64,000 nucleotides of DNA from Nipponacmea schrenckii. Taxonomy: Eukaryota > Mollusca > Gastropoda > Lottiidae. The first letter of the stretch is position 1. Every line of letters begins with the position of its first letter. Below the pieces are notes generated by a model. That model made no database searches. It was not told the DNA's origin and saw nothing but the letters and a program-made list of their open reading frames with translations. The translations under genes and the position numbers were made by a program. Shown here piece after piece: positions 1 to 11,491 of this stretch. Where the stretch lies: positions 62,001 to 126,000 of the forward strand of contig CM060202.1 of the NCBI GenBank assembly GCA_030562195.1, in the 5' to 3' direction.

Positions 1-132
1 ATACTATTGCGGCTAATAATTCTTTATGTTTGTGAAAATGTATTTCTAAATTTGACCTATTTTGATGTATTCTATTTATAACTCCTAAGTGTACGGCCTA
101 CTTCGCTGTTGGATTCCCCCTGGAATGTTATA

Positions 133-632
133 TTAAAGGGGCCCAGGCTTGATTTGAAGGGGTTGTTTTGGGTCTTTGTTACATTTTAACAGTCCTCAGA
201 AATACTCAAGCTCTAAGAAAATCGCAAAATACCTTGAAATATACCTCAAACAAAAAATTTCACTTTTCATTTTTTTTTTCCGTGCTGTACGCGGCTGGTC
301 TCCAGTCAGTCTGAAAATTGTCTGTCCTTTTGACAAAGTCTACAATTGAAAATGCATTGTAGTCTATTTATATAGATGACCCCTATTGCACGACAGGAAG
401 GATAACTCTTTGATTATCAAGACGAACCGTTTTCCAATATGGCGGGACGTTCGTAATTTCTTAAGACGTTATGATTTTTCAAACACGGATAATTATGGAT
501 ACACATGGATTTGAAGGCTCAAATTTCAAAGGTAAGCTCTGTAGACTATTTCTGATTAGCTAACCAAAAGATTTCATGTGTTTGAGGCTGTCGGAAGATT
601 GTCTGAAACAAATCAAGCCTGGGCCCCTTTAA
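133..632. mobile_element. TTAA-flanked MITE, family 1, copy 1
   Basis: The element starts AGGGGCCCAGGCTTGATT at 137 and ends with the inverted complement AATCAAGCCTGGGCCCCT at 628. It is bordered by TTAA on both sides (133-136 and 629-632). It has no coding capacity. Related copies lie at 6164-6654, 35936-36427 and 39839-40330. TTAA duplication is typical of piggyBac-type transposition; assignment to that superfamily is an inference because no transposase is seen. Confidence 0.85.
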
Positions 633-1574
633 AAACATAAGATGACGTCATAGGGAGTTCCCTCTAACCTACTTGGCTCAACTTGTACATGTGACTTGAT
701 TTGGTTGCATTGTTGTCAAAAAGGGATTAAAGACATTGTCATTGGGAATTGTAGCTCATGGGTGGTTGGACTGGATTCAAAATATGGTTTAATGGTAATT
801 TATTACATGCTACGTTTCAGAACACATACAGGTAACGTTTTCAAGTAAAATGATTAACAATATAAAACAGTGACAATATATATGAGATACATTGAAGCCA
901 TTAAAGGGTACAAAAGAAAACGATTAACAATGACCAAGCAAAGATTAAGATGAGTACATAACAACAAAGATAACAAATGAAAACAAGCCAATTATTCATT
1001 TTATTTATCTTTCCAACAATATAAAACATGGCTGGCTCCTTATCAAGACGGGTTTAAAATAGCTTTATTTTATCTGAAACTGTTATTTTCAATTTCAAAC
1101 TTTTTCAACTGAATCAGACAAGTCATAAGGAATAACAACGTATACTTTTCTGTCATCTAGATGTTTCATGCATTCTGATAGTCACTTATCTGTCTGCCCC
1201 ATTATAATGTTGGTATTGTCTCTTGAGTGATTTTAAATCACACCTTTCTTCAGGTGTTAGGTTGTCTTTTATTCTTGGTTAATCATTGTTCTCTTTCATT
1301 CGAAGATATTGGAGAGTTCCTCAGAGTGGAATATAATTCTTAAGCTTCATCACTTCCAGTTATTTTTTATATATAATGATGGAGGAAGAATTGCTTTTGA
1401 TATCTGTCCTTTGTTGAATTTTCATCAAGAGAAAATTCAGTGAGAAGTAAACACCTTTAGAAAGCATGAAGGTCTTTGAGTTCCCTCAAGTGGTCATATT
1501 TAGGGGGTTAGGGCAAAATGATAATCCTTTCCATCTACCATTCTACAGAAATGTTATAATGATAATAAAGAAAA
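633..1574. other. AT-rich stretch with no recognised gene
   Basis: I see no coding pattern, terminal repeat or RNA gene here. It is unstructured AT-rich DNA between a MITE and a Helitron-like repeat. Confidence 0.5.
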
Positions 1575-3650
1575 CTAGAGCCACACGTGGCACAGAGTGG
1601 GACTTTGCTAACGTTGCCAAATTGCAACAAATAGGCCGAAACATCTAATTTTCTGGAAGAAACTGGCCAAAGCAACAGGGTATCTGTGTGCAAAGTTGCT
1701 TTTTGAAAAACGTTATTTCCTACAGACGTAGAGCGCTGACCGATATAAATGAAAAATTGTAAGTTTACCCGGATGTGCCACGCCCATCTCATTTATTTTG
1801 GCGTAAATCTAATCAAAATTGAAATGTTTATTCACGGTACAAATTTGAAGCTTGTAAAGCTAATAGATCACGAGATATACACAAATACATTTCAAAAAAA
1901 CAAAATGTACTTTAATTTTAAAAGTGCAAAAATTAAATTTTCATTTTAAAAACTACTGTTATTCGTTGCTGGAAAGTTTACAAAAAGCGCCTTTAGAATC
2001 TGAAAAAAATAACCCTCTAAATTAATTAGGTTACGCTCTAGAGCAGTCCAAAGTTGTGAATGTTGCTGTTTTCGGGCAGCTATAAAACCGGAAGTTGACG
2101 TTGGAGGTCAAATGTGAAAGTATTAAATGATAGATAAGGTCAATGACCTTTGACCTACAAAAGGTCAAGGTCACCAATGGTCAAGGTAATGAGAAATAAG
2201 CTTCCAAAATTAGTAAAAATTAACCGGTTTGCTATTGTCGAGAAATTGCAATAAACAGGCCGAATCATCTGATTTTCTGGGATGAACTGGCCAAAGCAAT
2301 GAGGTATCTGTGTGCAAAGTACTTTTTACAAAAAACCGCTTTTTCCTACAGACGTATATCCCTGACCCATGAAAAGGGTAAATTCAAAATTTACCCGGAT
2401 GTGCCACGCCCATCTCATTTTTTTTAGCGTGAATCTAATCACATTCAAAATGTATATTCACGGTACAAATTTGAAGTTTGTGCATTTAATAGATCACGAG
2501 ATATACACACATTCATTTCAAACAAACGTAAATACAGCAAATTGTTCTGTTATCTTCAAAAATCAAAAACTTCAATTTTCATTTTACAAACTTTTGTTAT
2601 ATATCTTTGGAAAGAGGACAAAAAGCGCATTAAGAATCTGGAGAAAATAACGCTCTAAATTAATTAGGTCACGCTCTAGAGCTACCCAAAGTTGCGAATT
2701 TCGCTGTTTTCGGTCAGCTATAAAACCGGAAGTAGCCGTCGGAGGTCAAAGGTCAAAGTATTAACTGATAGCCAAGGTCAATGACCTTTGACCTACTAAA
2801 GGTCCAGGTCATCAAAGTTCAAGTTCGCGAGAAATAAGCTTTTAAAAATTGAAAAAATTCTACCGGAAGTTGCAAAAAAGCAAAATCGAAATTCAAAAAT
2901 CGGCTTCCCATAAGTTTTTCGCAATCGCATGAACTTTCCAACAATGCAAATATCACGCAAATCGCTCTTACCGTAGAGGCCCCATTTTGACTTTTACAAA
3001 AAAGTGACATTTCAAGATGGCGGCCAAAGTTTCACTTCCGGTCCGGATTTTTTCTTCTTCGTTTTTTTGTCTTTTAATTTAATTACGATCGACATCAGTT
3101 TTGTTGCGATACATCAATTACAGTACAAGTAGGTCAACCGGAAGTTTAAACCTATTTTACGTTGAAACTGCAAATGAAGCAAAAATTTTGACTCTGCCAA
3201 TGTTTTCATATACGTGACACTTGAAGGCACCCAAATTTCAGATCAATCGGTCTTAAAATAGCAAAGTTGCAAAAATGTGCAAAATACGGCAAAAAAATGT
3301 GTGCTATGAATTTTCGAATTTCGAAATTTTTTAACTGCTATCTTGTTGGAAATTGTTTCAAGTTTTCAAAAATGCAAACCCGAAGAAAATCGATCAAAAA
3401 TTGCGACTTCTAGAGCCACTGACCGACTTTTTAGCATTGTTGCAATGCAGCACTTCCGGTTTTGCAAAAATGTTCCATTTTATATTTATGCAACACGTCG
3501 CCACTACAGAAGGTCTAGAGAAGTTGAGTCAATGTTGCAACTATTGCAGCTTAGGCTGTGTGCCCTGTGTAAATTTCGAAAAAAAAAAAAAAAAAAGAAT
3601 TGACAAACCGAAAACAAACTGGGACTTTGCGGTAGCAAAGTCCCACAATT
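1575..3650 (-). mobile_element. Helitron-like non-autonomous element with internal tandem repeat
   Basis: On the minus strand the left end reads as a small hairpin (GCCAC-GT-GTGGC) followed by T and CTAG at 1578-1575, the layout of a Helitron 3' end. The right side has an inverted copy of the subterminal GTGGGACTTTGCTA (1597-1610 versus 3633-3646) and a perfect 10-bp hairpin, GGGACTTTGC-GGTA-GCAAAGTCCC (3620-3643). The interior holds two imperfect copies of a unit of about 625-635 bp: compare 'GTATCTGTGTGCAAAG' near 1680 and near 2303, and 'GACCTTTGACCTAC' near 2147 and 2783. The long frames inside are by-products of the repeats. Assignment to Helitrons is structural inference; there is no Rep/helicase gene. 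Confidence 0.6.
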
Positions 3651-4035
3651 AGATTTAGCTGAATAAATTTGGATACATAAACTTAACACACTTTGGCCTA
3701 GTGGACTAAATGAATAACCAAGACTTCATCATATGAAGTCATTTTTCTTTTTTAATTGTGTTGGTTTTTGGACTCTCTGAGGAAATGTGTTTTTAGACAC
3801 ACGAAATGTTGGCGGAAAAAAAGGTTTAGTTTGTAGTCCAGTCATGCTAGCATTTGAGGTGGAACAAATTGCAACAGAAATAATTTTTACATTTTCAATA
3901 GGGATACTCATTCTTAAGTAACATATCCAAAATCGGAGATTGGTAACCTAGTTTAATTGAAATTATAAGATACCACCCCCCCCCTCCTTTCAATTTTTAT
4001 GACGTTATTGGCGCACCATTCTTTGTGACGTCATT
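3651..4035. other. No recognised feature
   Basis: AT-rich sequence with a short C-run near 3977. I see no gene or clear repeat end. Confidence 0.4.
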
Positions 4036-4432
4036 GTGAAGGGCGATCAATCAAATTTTAGAAACAATATATATGCTCCAAATACTATCCTGCATTTGCT
4101 AAGTGGAAAGGCTGTTTCAAGGGCAGTTCGTGGTCATTTTCTAGTATATACCGCATTAGTACATTTTATAAAAGTTGATATATTTGAAACAGATTTAAAT
4201 GTTCTACCAGAAAAGGTATGTTAATGCTGATAGATCCTTGGAAGTTGGTACTGCTATTATTAAATCAATGATTGGTAAGTGTGTGGACGATTTTGTCTTT
4301 AAAAGGAAATTCCTAATAAAATCCATGAGCTCAAAATCAAATTTAAGAATCAAGAATGAAGTGATACAAGTCAATCCACAGATTCTATTCCAAAGACTAA
4401 TTGCAGCTGTTCATTATATTGTCTACATGTAG
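4036..4432 (+). pseudogene. Internally deleted fragment of a multicopy uncharacterised invertebrate gene family
   Basis: Two overlapping frames (4036-4224 and 4199-4432) carry motifs I associate with a widespread uncharacterised invertebrate family. The first has a block around 'LLSGKAVSRAVRGHFLV'; the second has 'AIIKSMIGKCVDDFVFKRK' followed by 'INPQ/VNPQILFQRL'. In that family these blocks belong to one protein and are normally separated by a longer middle part, so this looks like a copy with an internal deletion and a frameshift. It lies just upstream of a Helitron-like 3' end (4659), so it may be a gene fragment carried by that element. The family's function is unknown to me. The match is from memory of motif patterns, not a search. 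Confidence 0.45.
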
Positions 4433-4435
4433 CTA

Positions 4436-4659
4436 TTTTTTTAATTTGTCCTACTTAAAAAATTTACAGAGATATTTGTACTTAAACATAACAAAAATTG
4501 ATAATATTCATATTTGTCGCCATCTAAGGTGTGACCTAATTAGTTTATCACTTTGAAAACTAGGTCATATGAAATTCAATATATTGCCTAAATGTTGGTT
4601 ATTGCAAATTTGAGCTCTATAATATTCTAAGGTTCATTCATAATTGTCAGCAATTCTAG
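4436..4659 (+). mobile_element. Helitron-like 3' end with terminal hairpin and CTAG
   Basis: The segment ends with the hairpin AATTG-TCAG-CAATT (4642-4655) directly followed by CTAG (4656-4659). The preceding ~180 bp is a diverged relative of 12735-12880 and its inverted partner: both contain a 'CTTACTTAAAAAATT'-type run and 'AAGGTGTGACCTAATTA'. This suggests one element family deposited both. No coding sequence is seen. Confidence 0.5.
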
Positions 4660-4792
4660 TTTTATATGTAGTTGGAACTTGATGAAGTCAAAATATACAT
4701 TTTTCACGTGGAAATTAAATGGGATCATAATTATTTCAAAGCTTATTAAATAAGTTAATCTGACTGATTGAAATGACAAGATTTTTAATTAC

Positions 4793-5034
4793 CTTGTGTC
4801 TCAGGCACTGGTCTGTAACCAACTCCATTTTCATCAATAGGTACTACAATTCCAGCACCATGGAGTGTTTTACAAACAATCTTTTCATCTCTCCTTTTAC
4901 TTTTCATAGTTTTGTAATCCAATTCTAAATTATTCTTCTTACAAAACTCACACAAGTCTTTCAATTGTTTTTCACTCATTTTCTTTAAATCTACATTCTT
5001 CTCTGTTGATTTAATTTTTTCTTCTAACAAATGC
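4793..5034 (-). CDS. Candidate host-gene exon, product unknown
   Basis: On the minus strand an open stretch of 242 nt is bounded by good splice signals. A pyrimidine-rich acceptor ending TATTTTAG lies just before base 5034, and a donor AAG|GTAATT follows base 4793. The open frame encodes about 80 lysine/glutamate-rich residues, including 'KQLKDLCEFCKKNNLEL' and 'GAGIVVPIDENGVGYRPVP'. Unlike almost everything else here it is unbroken, not repeated in the window and flanked by consensus splice sites. I do not recognise the family. The first half has the look of a short helical domain (an SAP-like helix-turn is possible but unproven). No neighbouring exon could be placed with confidence. Confidence 0.45.
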
Positions 5035-6008
5035 CTAAAATATCAGAGATAAGTAACTGATGCCAACTGTTTGAAATGAAACATATTTTGATTCAGTATA
5101 ACACAAGTTGTCTCATAAAAGAACTTTTTAAAGAAGAGCAAAAACTTTATTGACATATCATGAAAGTCAAAGATGACCGCTGTCTTATAAATTCCAATGC
5201 TCAAACCAAGTTTGATCAAAATCCATTGAAATTGTTGCTTTTATTGCACATAAAATAAATTTTTGATCTGATTTTACTAAGGGCAAATAAGGACAAATGT
5301 TGATGGCCAAAAGACTGACAAATAGGGGCTACGACAAAATTCGTCCACATATTCATGTGGCTTTAAAGAGAAGCTGACACGCCACAGGGTTCTTTCGTTC
5401 AATAAATAATAAATGTAAAACTAAACAAAAAATGTGAAAATTATGATAAATAAATAACTTATAATGACAGTATTCATGTTTTAATATTCGTTTGAGAATT
5501 TCCCCAATCGATAGTTGAGTGAAAGTGGAGAAGGCGGTTATGACATAACAACGGGAACAATTTGTAAACAAACGCCATTGACCATGCTGTTGAAGGAATA
5601 AATATTTATGCAAAATGCCTCTAAGATGTGTTGTAGGTGGTTTTTCGAATTGAAAAAATGACAACATGAATATTAGTATTCATCTGATTGGACATCTACA
5701 TAATGGAACAAAATAATGCAGTCCATTGCCACGTGGAACGCTTCGACAGTAGGCTCATATTCATGTCTGAAATGTGGATACAGATGACAAGAAAAAGGCT
5801 TTTGAAGGCAGATGCCATCCAGACCATATTTCAGTATTCCAAAGGCTCCAGGGGCAGAGATAGTGAGAGGCGCCAACAGAGCATATGCAGTGTGACAGTT
5901 TGTGTTTTGACAAGCGGGAAAGAGCCAGAATAATTACAGCTTTCGAGTTGAGCTCGAAACTGTATTGTTTTCGTTAATTTTTTAGATATTTTTTAGATAT
6001 TTCTTTTT
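5035..6008. other. Mixed sequence: degenerate repeat unit and unassigned open frames
   Basis: Bases 5160-5365 resemble a worn copy of the repeat unit found elsewhere ('CCAAGTTTGATCAAAATCCA', then 'TCGTCCACATATTCATGTGG'). Bases 5353-5935 are less AT-rich and have open frames on both strands (5353-5667 minus, 5673-5876 minus, 5688-5933 plus). None resembles a protein I know and no splice frame decides between them. This could be upstream sequence of the exon at 4793-5034, but that is speculation. Confidence 0.3.
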
Positions 6009-6035
6009 GAGTGGCAAATTAGAAATTTGCCACTC
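6009..6035. repeat. Perfect 12-bp hairpin
   Basis: GAGTGGCAAATT-AGA-AATTTGCCACTC is a perfect inverted repeat with a 3-nt loop. A half copy of the arm ('TTGCCACTC') reappears near 8614-8622, just before a Helitron-like end, so the hairpin may mark the border of the repeat block that follows. Confidence 0.6.
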
Positions 6036-6163
6036 TTTGTTTTCATTAGACTTTTTTTTTTTTTTTTCGGGAAGCTCCCTAGCCCAACTCGAAAATGGTA
6101 TAGAAATTTGGTTTGAAAAATACGATAAGATATGTACTGGAATAGAAAATGAATATATATAAC

Positions 6164-6654
6164 TTAAAGGGGCCCAGGCTTGATTTGTTTCGGACAATCA
6201 TCCGACAGCCTCAAACACATAAAATCTTTTGCTTAGCTAATCAGAAATAGTCTACAGAGCTTACCTTTGAAATTTGAGCCTTCAAATCCATGTATATCCA
6301 TAATTATCCGTGTTTGAAAAATCATAATGTCTTAAGATATTAGGAACGACCCACCATATTGGAAAACGGTTCGTCTTGATAATCAAAGAGTTATCCTTCC
6401 CGTCGTACAATAGCGGTCATCTATATAAATTGACTACAACGCATTTTCAATTGTAGACTTTGTCAACAGGACACACAATTTTCAGACTGACCAGCTGCGT
6501 ACAGCACGGAAAAAAAATGAAAAGTGAAATTTTTTGTTTGAGGTATATTGCAAGGTATTTTGCGAGTTTCTTAGAGCTTGCGTATTTCTGAGGACTGTTT
6601 AAATGTAACAAAGGCCCAAAACGACCCCTAAAAATCAAGCCTGGGCCCTTTTAA
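6164..6654. mobile_element. TTAA-flanked MITE, family 1, copy 2
   Basis: Same family as 133-632, inserted in the opposite internal orientation. TTAA lies at 6164-6167 and 6651-6654. The terminal repeat starts AGGGGCCCAGGCTTGATT at 6168, and the far end carries one C-to-T change (GGGCCCTT). It is non-coding. Confidence 0.8.
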
Positions 6655-8643
6655 AATTTTACGCGTCAGTAGTTAGTAATTGCATAATAATAATATGCAT
6701 GATTGCATAACTTTGTTGCTAATCATCCGATCGCTTTGAAAATTACAGAATATAGAGAAGTCGCCTATAGAAATAAAACTGCATCATAAAAAAAATTCTA
6801 CCACTTCCGGTTCTTGCGTGAGAACTTCCAACCGCGTTGGGTCACCCAGCTTCTGGTGTATGTAAGAAATCAGTACAAAAGCTATACATATATACTATCA
6901 GGCATAATTAGAACCCTTTTAGAATAAAAAATCCAAACCGGAAGTGATACTTTATGTAATATTCAGCAAAATTTTAATAAGTCCGCTAATTTTTATCCGA
7001 TTTGTCCGAATTTGGTGTTTTTCGAAACCTTGTTACTTTATCTAAAACTGGTTGGGAACAGAATTTTGATTTTCAAATTTAAATTTTTTTAATGCCCGAT
7101 TGAATTTTTTGAAAATTCAAAAGGCCAAATCAAATGACCTTGACCTTCAATGACCCTGAATTTTATCAAGTAGAATGTTCTTGACCTAAGCTATCCACAC
7201 ATATGCCTATTATGATCGACAACAATTATATCAAATGACCTTGACCTTCAATGACCCTGAATTTTTACAAGTAGAATGTTCTTGACCTTTGCTATCCACA
7301 CATAGGCCTATTATGGTTGACAACAATTTTTTTTGTACCCGTTTTAGTTTTTAAAGAAATTCAAAAGGCTATATCAAGTGACCTTGACCTTCAATTACCT
7401 TAAGGGGGTTGACAACCCTAAACCTATGTACAAAAAATAGACAATTTCAACCACTTCTTTTCCACCTATCTGAAATATTTAAATATCAATGGAAAGAGGG
7501 GACTTTCAGCTATCCAAAAATATAAAATTTATTTCTTTATGACATTTCAACTTTAAGAAATAGGGTATGAAAGATGAACGAAAAAAACGTCAATTATTCC
7601 CTTAAAATTAGCATATCTACTAGGCTATTTAATATAGAAGGTTGAAATTTTGCACAACGCAAGTCTACATGTATCTCTACAAAATTACGTTGGCTTTTTG
7701 GAAAATTTTGTTTTGTTTTGAAGATATTGATAGAAATCAAAATTTTGCGAGTGCATTTACGAAAAATTGAATTTTTAAAAAACTATTCATTTTATTAAAA
7801 AAAGCCAACGTAAAGTTATAGAGGACATCGTAAGCTTTAGCTGAAGCCAAAGTTTGTAAAAATCGGATAAATTGTAAGCGAGATATGCTTTTGGAAAAAT
7901 GGCATTTTTTTTCAACATTTTGCAAACACATGTAAACCTTACGTAATTAACGACCATGTTGTTAAAAGATTGTCTTTCATGCTGTAGAAATCTTTAAGCA
8001 CCTTTTAGGCATCGATATGCACCGATATCCACACAATTGGAGTGCTAAAACAATGGATTAGCACATGTCAAAACCCTTCCACCCACCAATCATAAAATTT
8101 TCTTTGTTTACATGTGACGTAAAGATTTATGGGACATCACGTGACTTCTGGATTCCCCCGATACACAAACTCTTACTTCGCGTGCCGATATTAACAATAA
8201 CTGACCGGCAAACGTAGAGAATGTTTATTTAGCCGATATCGTTGTAATCACAAATGTCAACTGACAACGTAATTTGTACGTCTACATAGAGGAATACCCC
8301 GTTTTGTTCTATAAATAGATTATCTTCACGGACGGATATCAGACGAACTACTGAAGCGATTGAGCTAAAATTTTTACTAGATGAGTTTCTTTTAATGCCA
8401 AATAGAATGGATATAAACTTAATAGGTTTCTTGATTGAAATACACTTCGAACGATAAGGTTGTCAACCCCCTTAATAATTTTCAAGTCAAATAATGTACT
8501 TGACCTAACCTGTCCATACATATGCTTATAATGGTTGTTAAAAAGTTTGTTTTGAGTGTTTAAAAAAGGCTATATCATGTGACCATGTATCAAGTGGCCC
8601 CATAGGGGTTGTTTGCCACTCTCAGTACTGTTCACAGTTCTAG
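6655..8643 (+). mobile_element. Helitron-like repeat block with ~95-bp tandem units, interrupted by a TTAA element
   Basis: The right end is a hairpin ACTGT-TC-ACAGT (8627-8638) followed by T and CTAG (8640-8643). Inside are about three imperfect ~95-bp units beginning 'TGACCTTGACCTTCAATGAC' (near 7135, 7230 and 7379). The third is split by the TTAA element at 7400-8475 and resumes at 8476. The left border is uncertain. There is no coding sequence. Confidence 0.5.
7400..8475. mobile_element. TTAA-flanked non-autonomous element, family 2
   Basis: The terminal inverted repeat is GGGGGTTGACAACC (from 7404) and GGTTGTCAACCCCC (to 8471), with TTAA on each side (7400-7403 and 8472-8475). Removing it rejoins a tandem-repeat unit of the surrounding block, which confirms it as an insertion. 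It is about 1.07 kb and I see no transposase. Confidence 0.85.
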
Positions 8644-10931
8644 TTTATTTTTTTTTTTGCGCTTTCTGGTCAGAACGCACAGCCAAAACTGTGCATGTCA
8701 CATATTAGTTCACATGATCATCTCTCACACATTGCGTGTCTGTACTAGGTGAATGTAAAATGACGCATTTTCGTCACACCAGAAGTGACTTAGGACGTCA
8801 CTTTTAAAAAACACCATTGCAATTGCCAATATCATTCTGTATTCATTTCCATTGCACTTTTAGCTTTTTTCATCACTTTGAACAAAAGGTCAAAAGATAG
8901 GACTTTAAAAAATTTCAGATTTTGACTTTTGTCGCTGACTTTTTTAATTTAAATTTTTGTGTTTTTTTCAACTTCTACAATTTTATTTCGATCGAATTGA
9001 AAACTTACAAGTGGATATACATTTTTATTGCGAACAAAATTCATTTTTCAAAATTTCGATATCACTTCCGGTTTTGACGTCATTTGCTTCTAAAGTTGAA
9101 ATTTTAACTTCCGGAATTTAACAGATATTTGAAAATTTCTTTCTGACATATGATATTAGTAATAAAAGAAGAATTATTCATTAATAAAATTTGTTCCAGA
9201 TTCATCGGATCAGCCGCCATCTTGATATGCCTAATTTCTCTATAAAAGTACTTTTTGGGATCAGGGTTTTCTCTGATTTGTATTATTTTCATGTATATTT
9301 TATCATTGAATAATTCCTCACAATCGTTTGGGAGCCGATTTTTGAATTTAGATTTCAAATTTTAGTTATTTCCGGTTGAATTTTTGACAAAACTCCCAAA
9401 ACTGTCAGGCTCATATCTTGTGACCTTGACCTTTTGTGACCTTGTGACCTCCATTGATGTTGTTGCATTTTGTGAGATCTATCAAAATATACCAACATCG
9501 CTGACGTGCAACATCAACCTTTCATTCTACAGCCATTTGAAAATCGCGAATTTTAACTTTAAAGAGCTCTGTCACATGACCTAATGGACATATGACAATA
9601 TTGCTTGTGTATTCTTAATGTGCCTCATCTCACCTTTCTAAACATATATCACACTTGATATTTTCATCAAAATTGAGGCTTTTGAAATTTGAAAATTTTG
9701 GATTGCTTTCTATACTAACTGTGCGTAAATTTAAGGTGTCCTTATTCACCGAACCAACAACCCTTTTTAACTCCTTTCCAACTTCTACAATTTTAATTCG
9801 ATCGATCTGAAAACTTACAAGTAGATAGACATTTTAATTGCAACCAAAAATCTATTTTCAAAATTTCGATATCACTTCCGGTTTTGACGTCATTTGCTTC
9901 TAAAGTTGAATTTTTAACTTCTGGAATTTAACAGATATTTGAAAAAAAAATTTAGGACATATGATATTAGTAATAAAAGAAGAATTATTCATTAATAAAT
10001 TTGTCCCAGAATCATCAGATCAGCCGCCATCTTGATATTGGCTAATTTCTCTATAAAAGTACTTTATGTCATGAGGTTTTTTCCTATTTGAATTATTTTC
10101 ATGTGTTTATTATCATTGAACAATTCCTCACTTTTGTGTGAGAGTCGATTTTTGAATTTCGATTTCAATTTTTAGTTATTTCCGGTTGATTTTTTGAAAA
10201 AAACTTCACAAACTGTCAAGGCTCATATCTTGTGACCTACGCATTTTGTGACCTTGTGACCTGCACACAAGTTGTTGCTCTTTATGAGATCTATCCAAAT
10301 ATGTCACCATTGTGGACGTGCAACATCAACCCTTCATTCTACAGCCATTTGAAAATCGCGAATTTTAACTTTGAAGAGCTCTGTCACGTGACTTACTGTC
10401 CACATGACAATATTTTTTGTGTATTCTTAATGTGCGTCATCTCACCTTTCTAAACAAATATATAACTCTTTATATTTTGATCAAAATTGTGGCCTTTGAA
10501 ATTTGTGCGTAATTTGGGGATGTCTATTTACCACCGACATTTTTAAAAAGACAAAACTTTGAATATATCTTTTGATGTTATGATCATAATTGCTTGAAAA
10601 TTTGAATATTCACCATTGTGCAGGTCATAATGGATATCACAATATTTGTGGTTGGGCGTGGCAAATCCGTGTGAGATTAACATTTATTTAACTTCATTGG
10701 ATTTGGCACCGTGCCCAATGTATTCACATCACTGTAACTGCAGTATGTCCATCGTTCATTTCTTAAATAAAATATCGAATCAGATGCCATCTTGAAATGT
10801 CCTATTTTTTTTTTAGAAAGTGTCATGGTGAATTAATTGCCCATGCGTTGTCTGGGGATTTTATTTCAGGTAACGATTCACCCCTGTGTCAAATGTGAGA
10901 CGCACAGCATTGGTACCGTCCACGGTTCTAT
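8644..10931 (+). mobile_element. Helitron-like repeat block with ~810-bp tandem duplication
   Basis: It begins right after the preceding CTAG end with a T-run and ends with the hairpin ACCGT-CC-ACGGT (10915-10926), then T and CTAT (10928-10931). Two copies of an ~810-bp unit lie in tandem: 'CGATATCACTTCCGGTTTTG' occurs near 9056 and again near 9866. Frames at 9104-9358, 9384-9584 and 10232-10453 fall inside the repeat and do not look like proteins. Confidence 0.5.
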
Positions 10932-11491
10932 TTTTTTTTGTAATTGTGGTCAGAGTTCCTAGCCAAAACTGCAATACTTAAAAGATTTTTGGCCAGACAT
11001 TACAGACCTAGTGATTAGACTTTAAATATTATTTCGAGACATCATACTCTGACCAAAATCGGTTTGGCGGAAAACTCCTAAATTTCAGAAATCCGCTATT
11101 AAATGCTGAATTTTTTGTTGATTAACTTCCAAATTTTTGTGTTTATTCTTGAGACAACTTGCAGGCAATCTGATAAATTTTTGTATTGAATTTTAGCCAA
11201 AATTCAAACTTCTTTATATTTTATTATTTTTTCACAAAAATTGGCAGATGAGAAGAAAATAATTATCAATTAAGATTCTGAAAAAAAACATTGTCCGAAA
11301 TAAGCCTGAAACGTTAGAAAATGCCAAAAAAATGTTGAAAATCACAAAATCGAAAATTTTCGGATTATTTTTTGTAAAAACTTGCAAATTTGTTATTCCA
11401 CAGAATTAGTACCATCAATATCTTCATTTTGTATGTTTGCTGTATATGCAAAATCCTAACCGTTTGGCTGCCATCTTGAAAGATGCAAATT
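10932..11491. repeat. Diverged Helitron-like repeat, no gene
   Basis: It starts with a T-run and 'TGGTCAGAGTTCCTAGCC', which parallels the start of the previous block near 8669 and a sequence near 18656. I find nothing coding before the inverted-repeat arm begins near 11492. Confidence 0.4.

Noticed and set aside
9384..9584. Similar 66- and 73-codon frames at 9384 and 10232 as a duplicated gene
   Set aside because: The similarity extends over the whole ~810-bp DNA unit, including non-coding parts, and the frames differ by indels.
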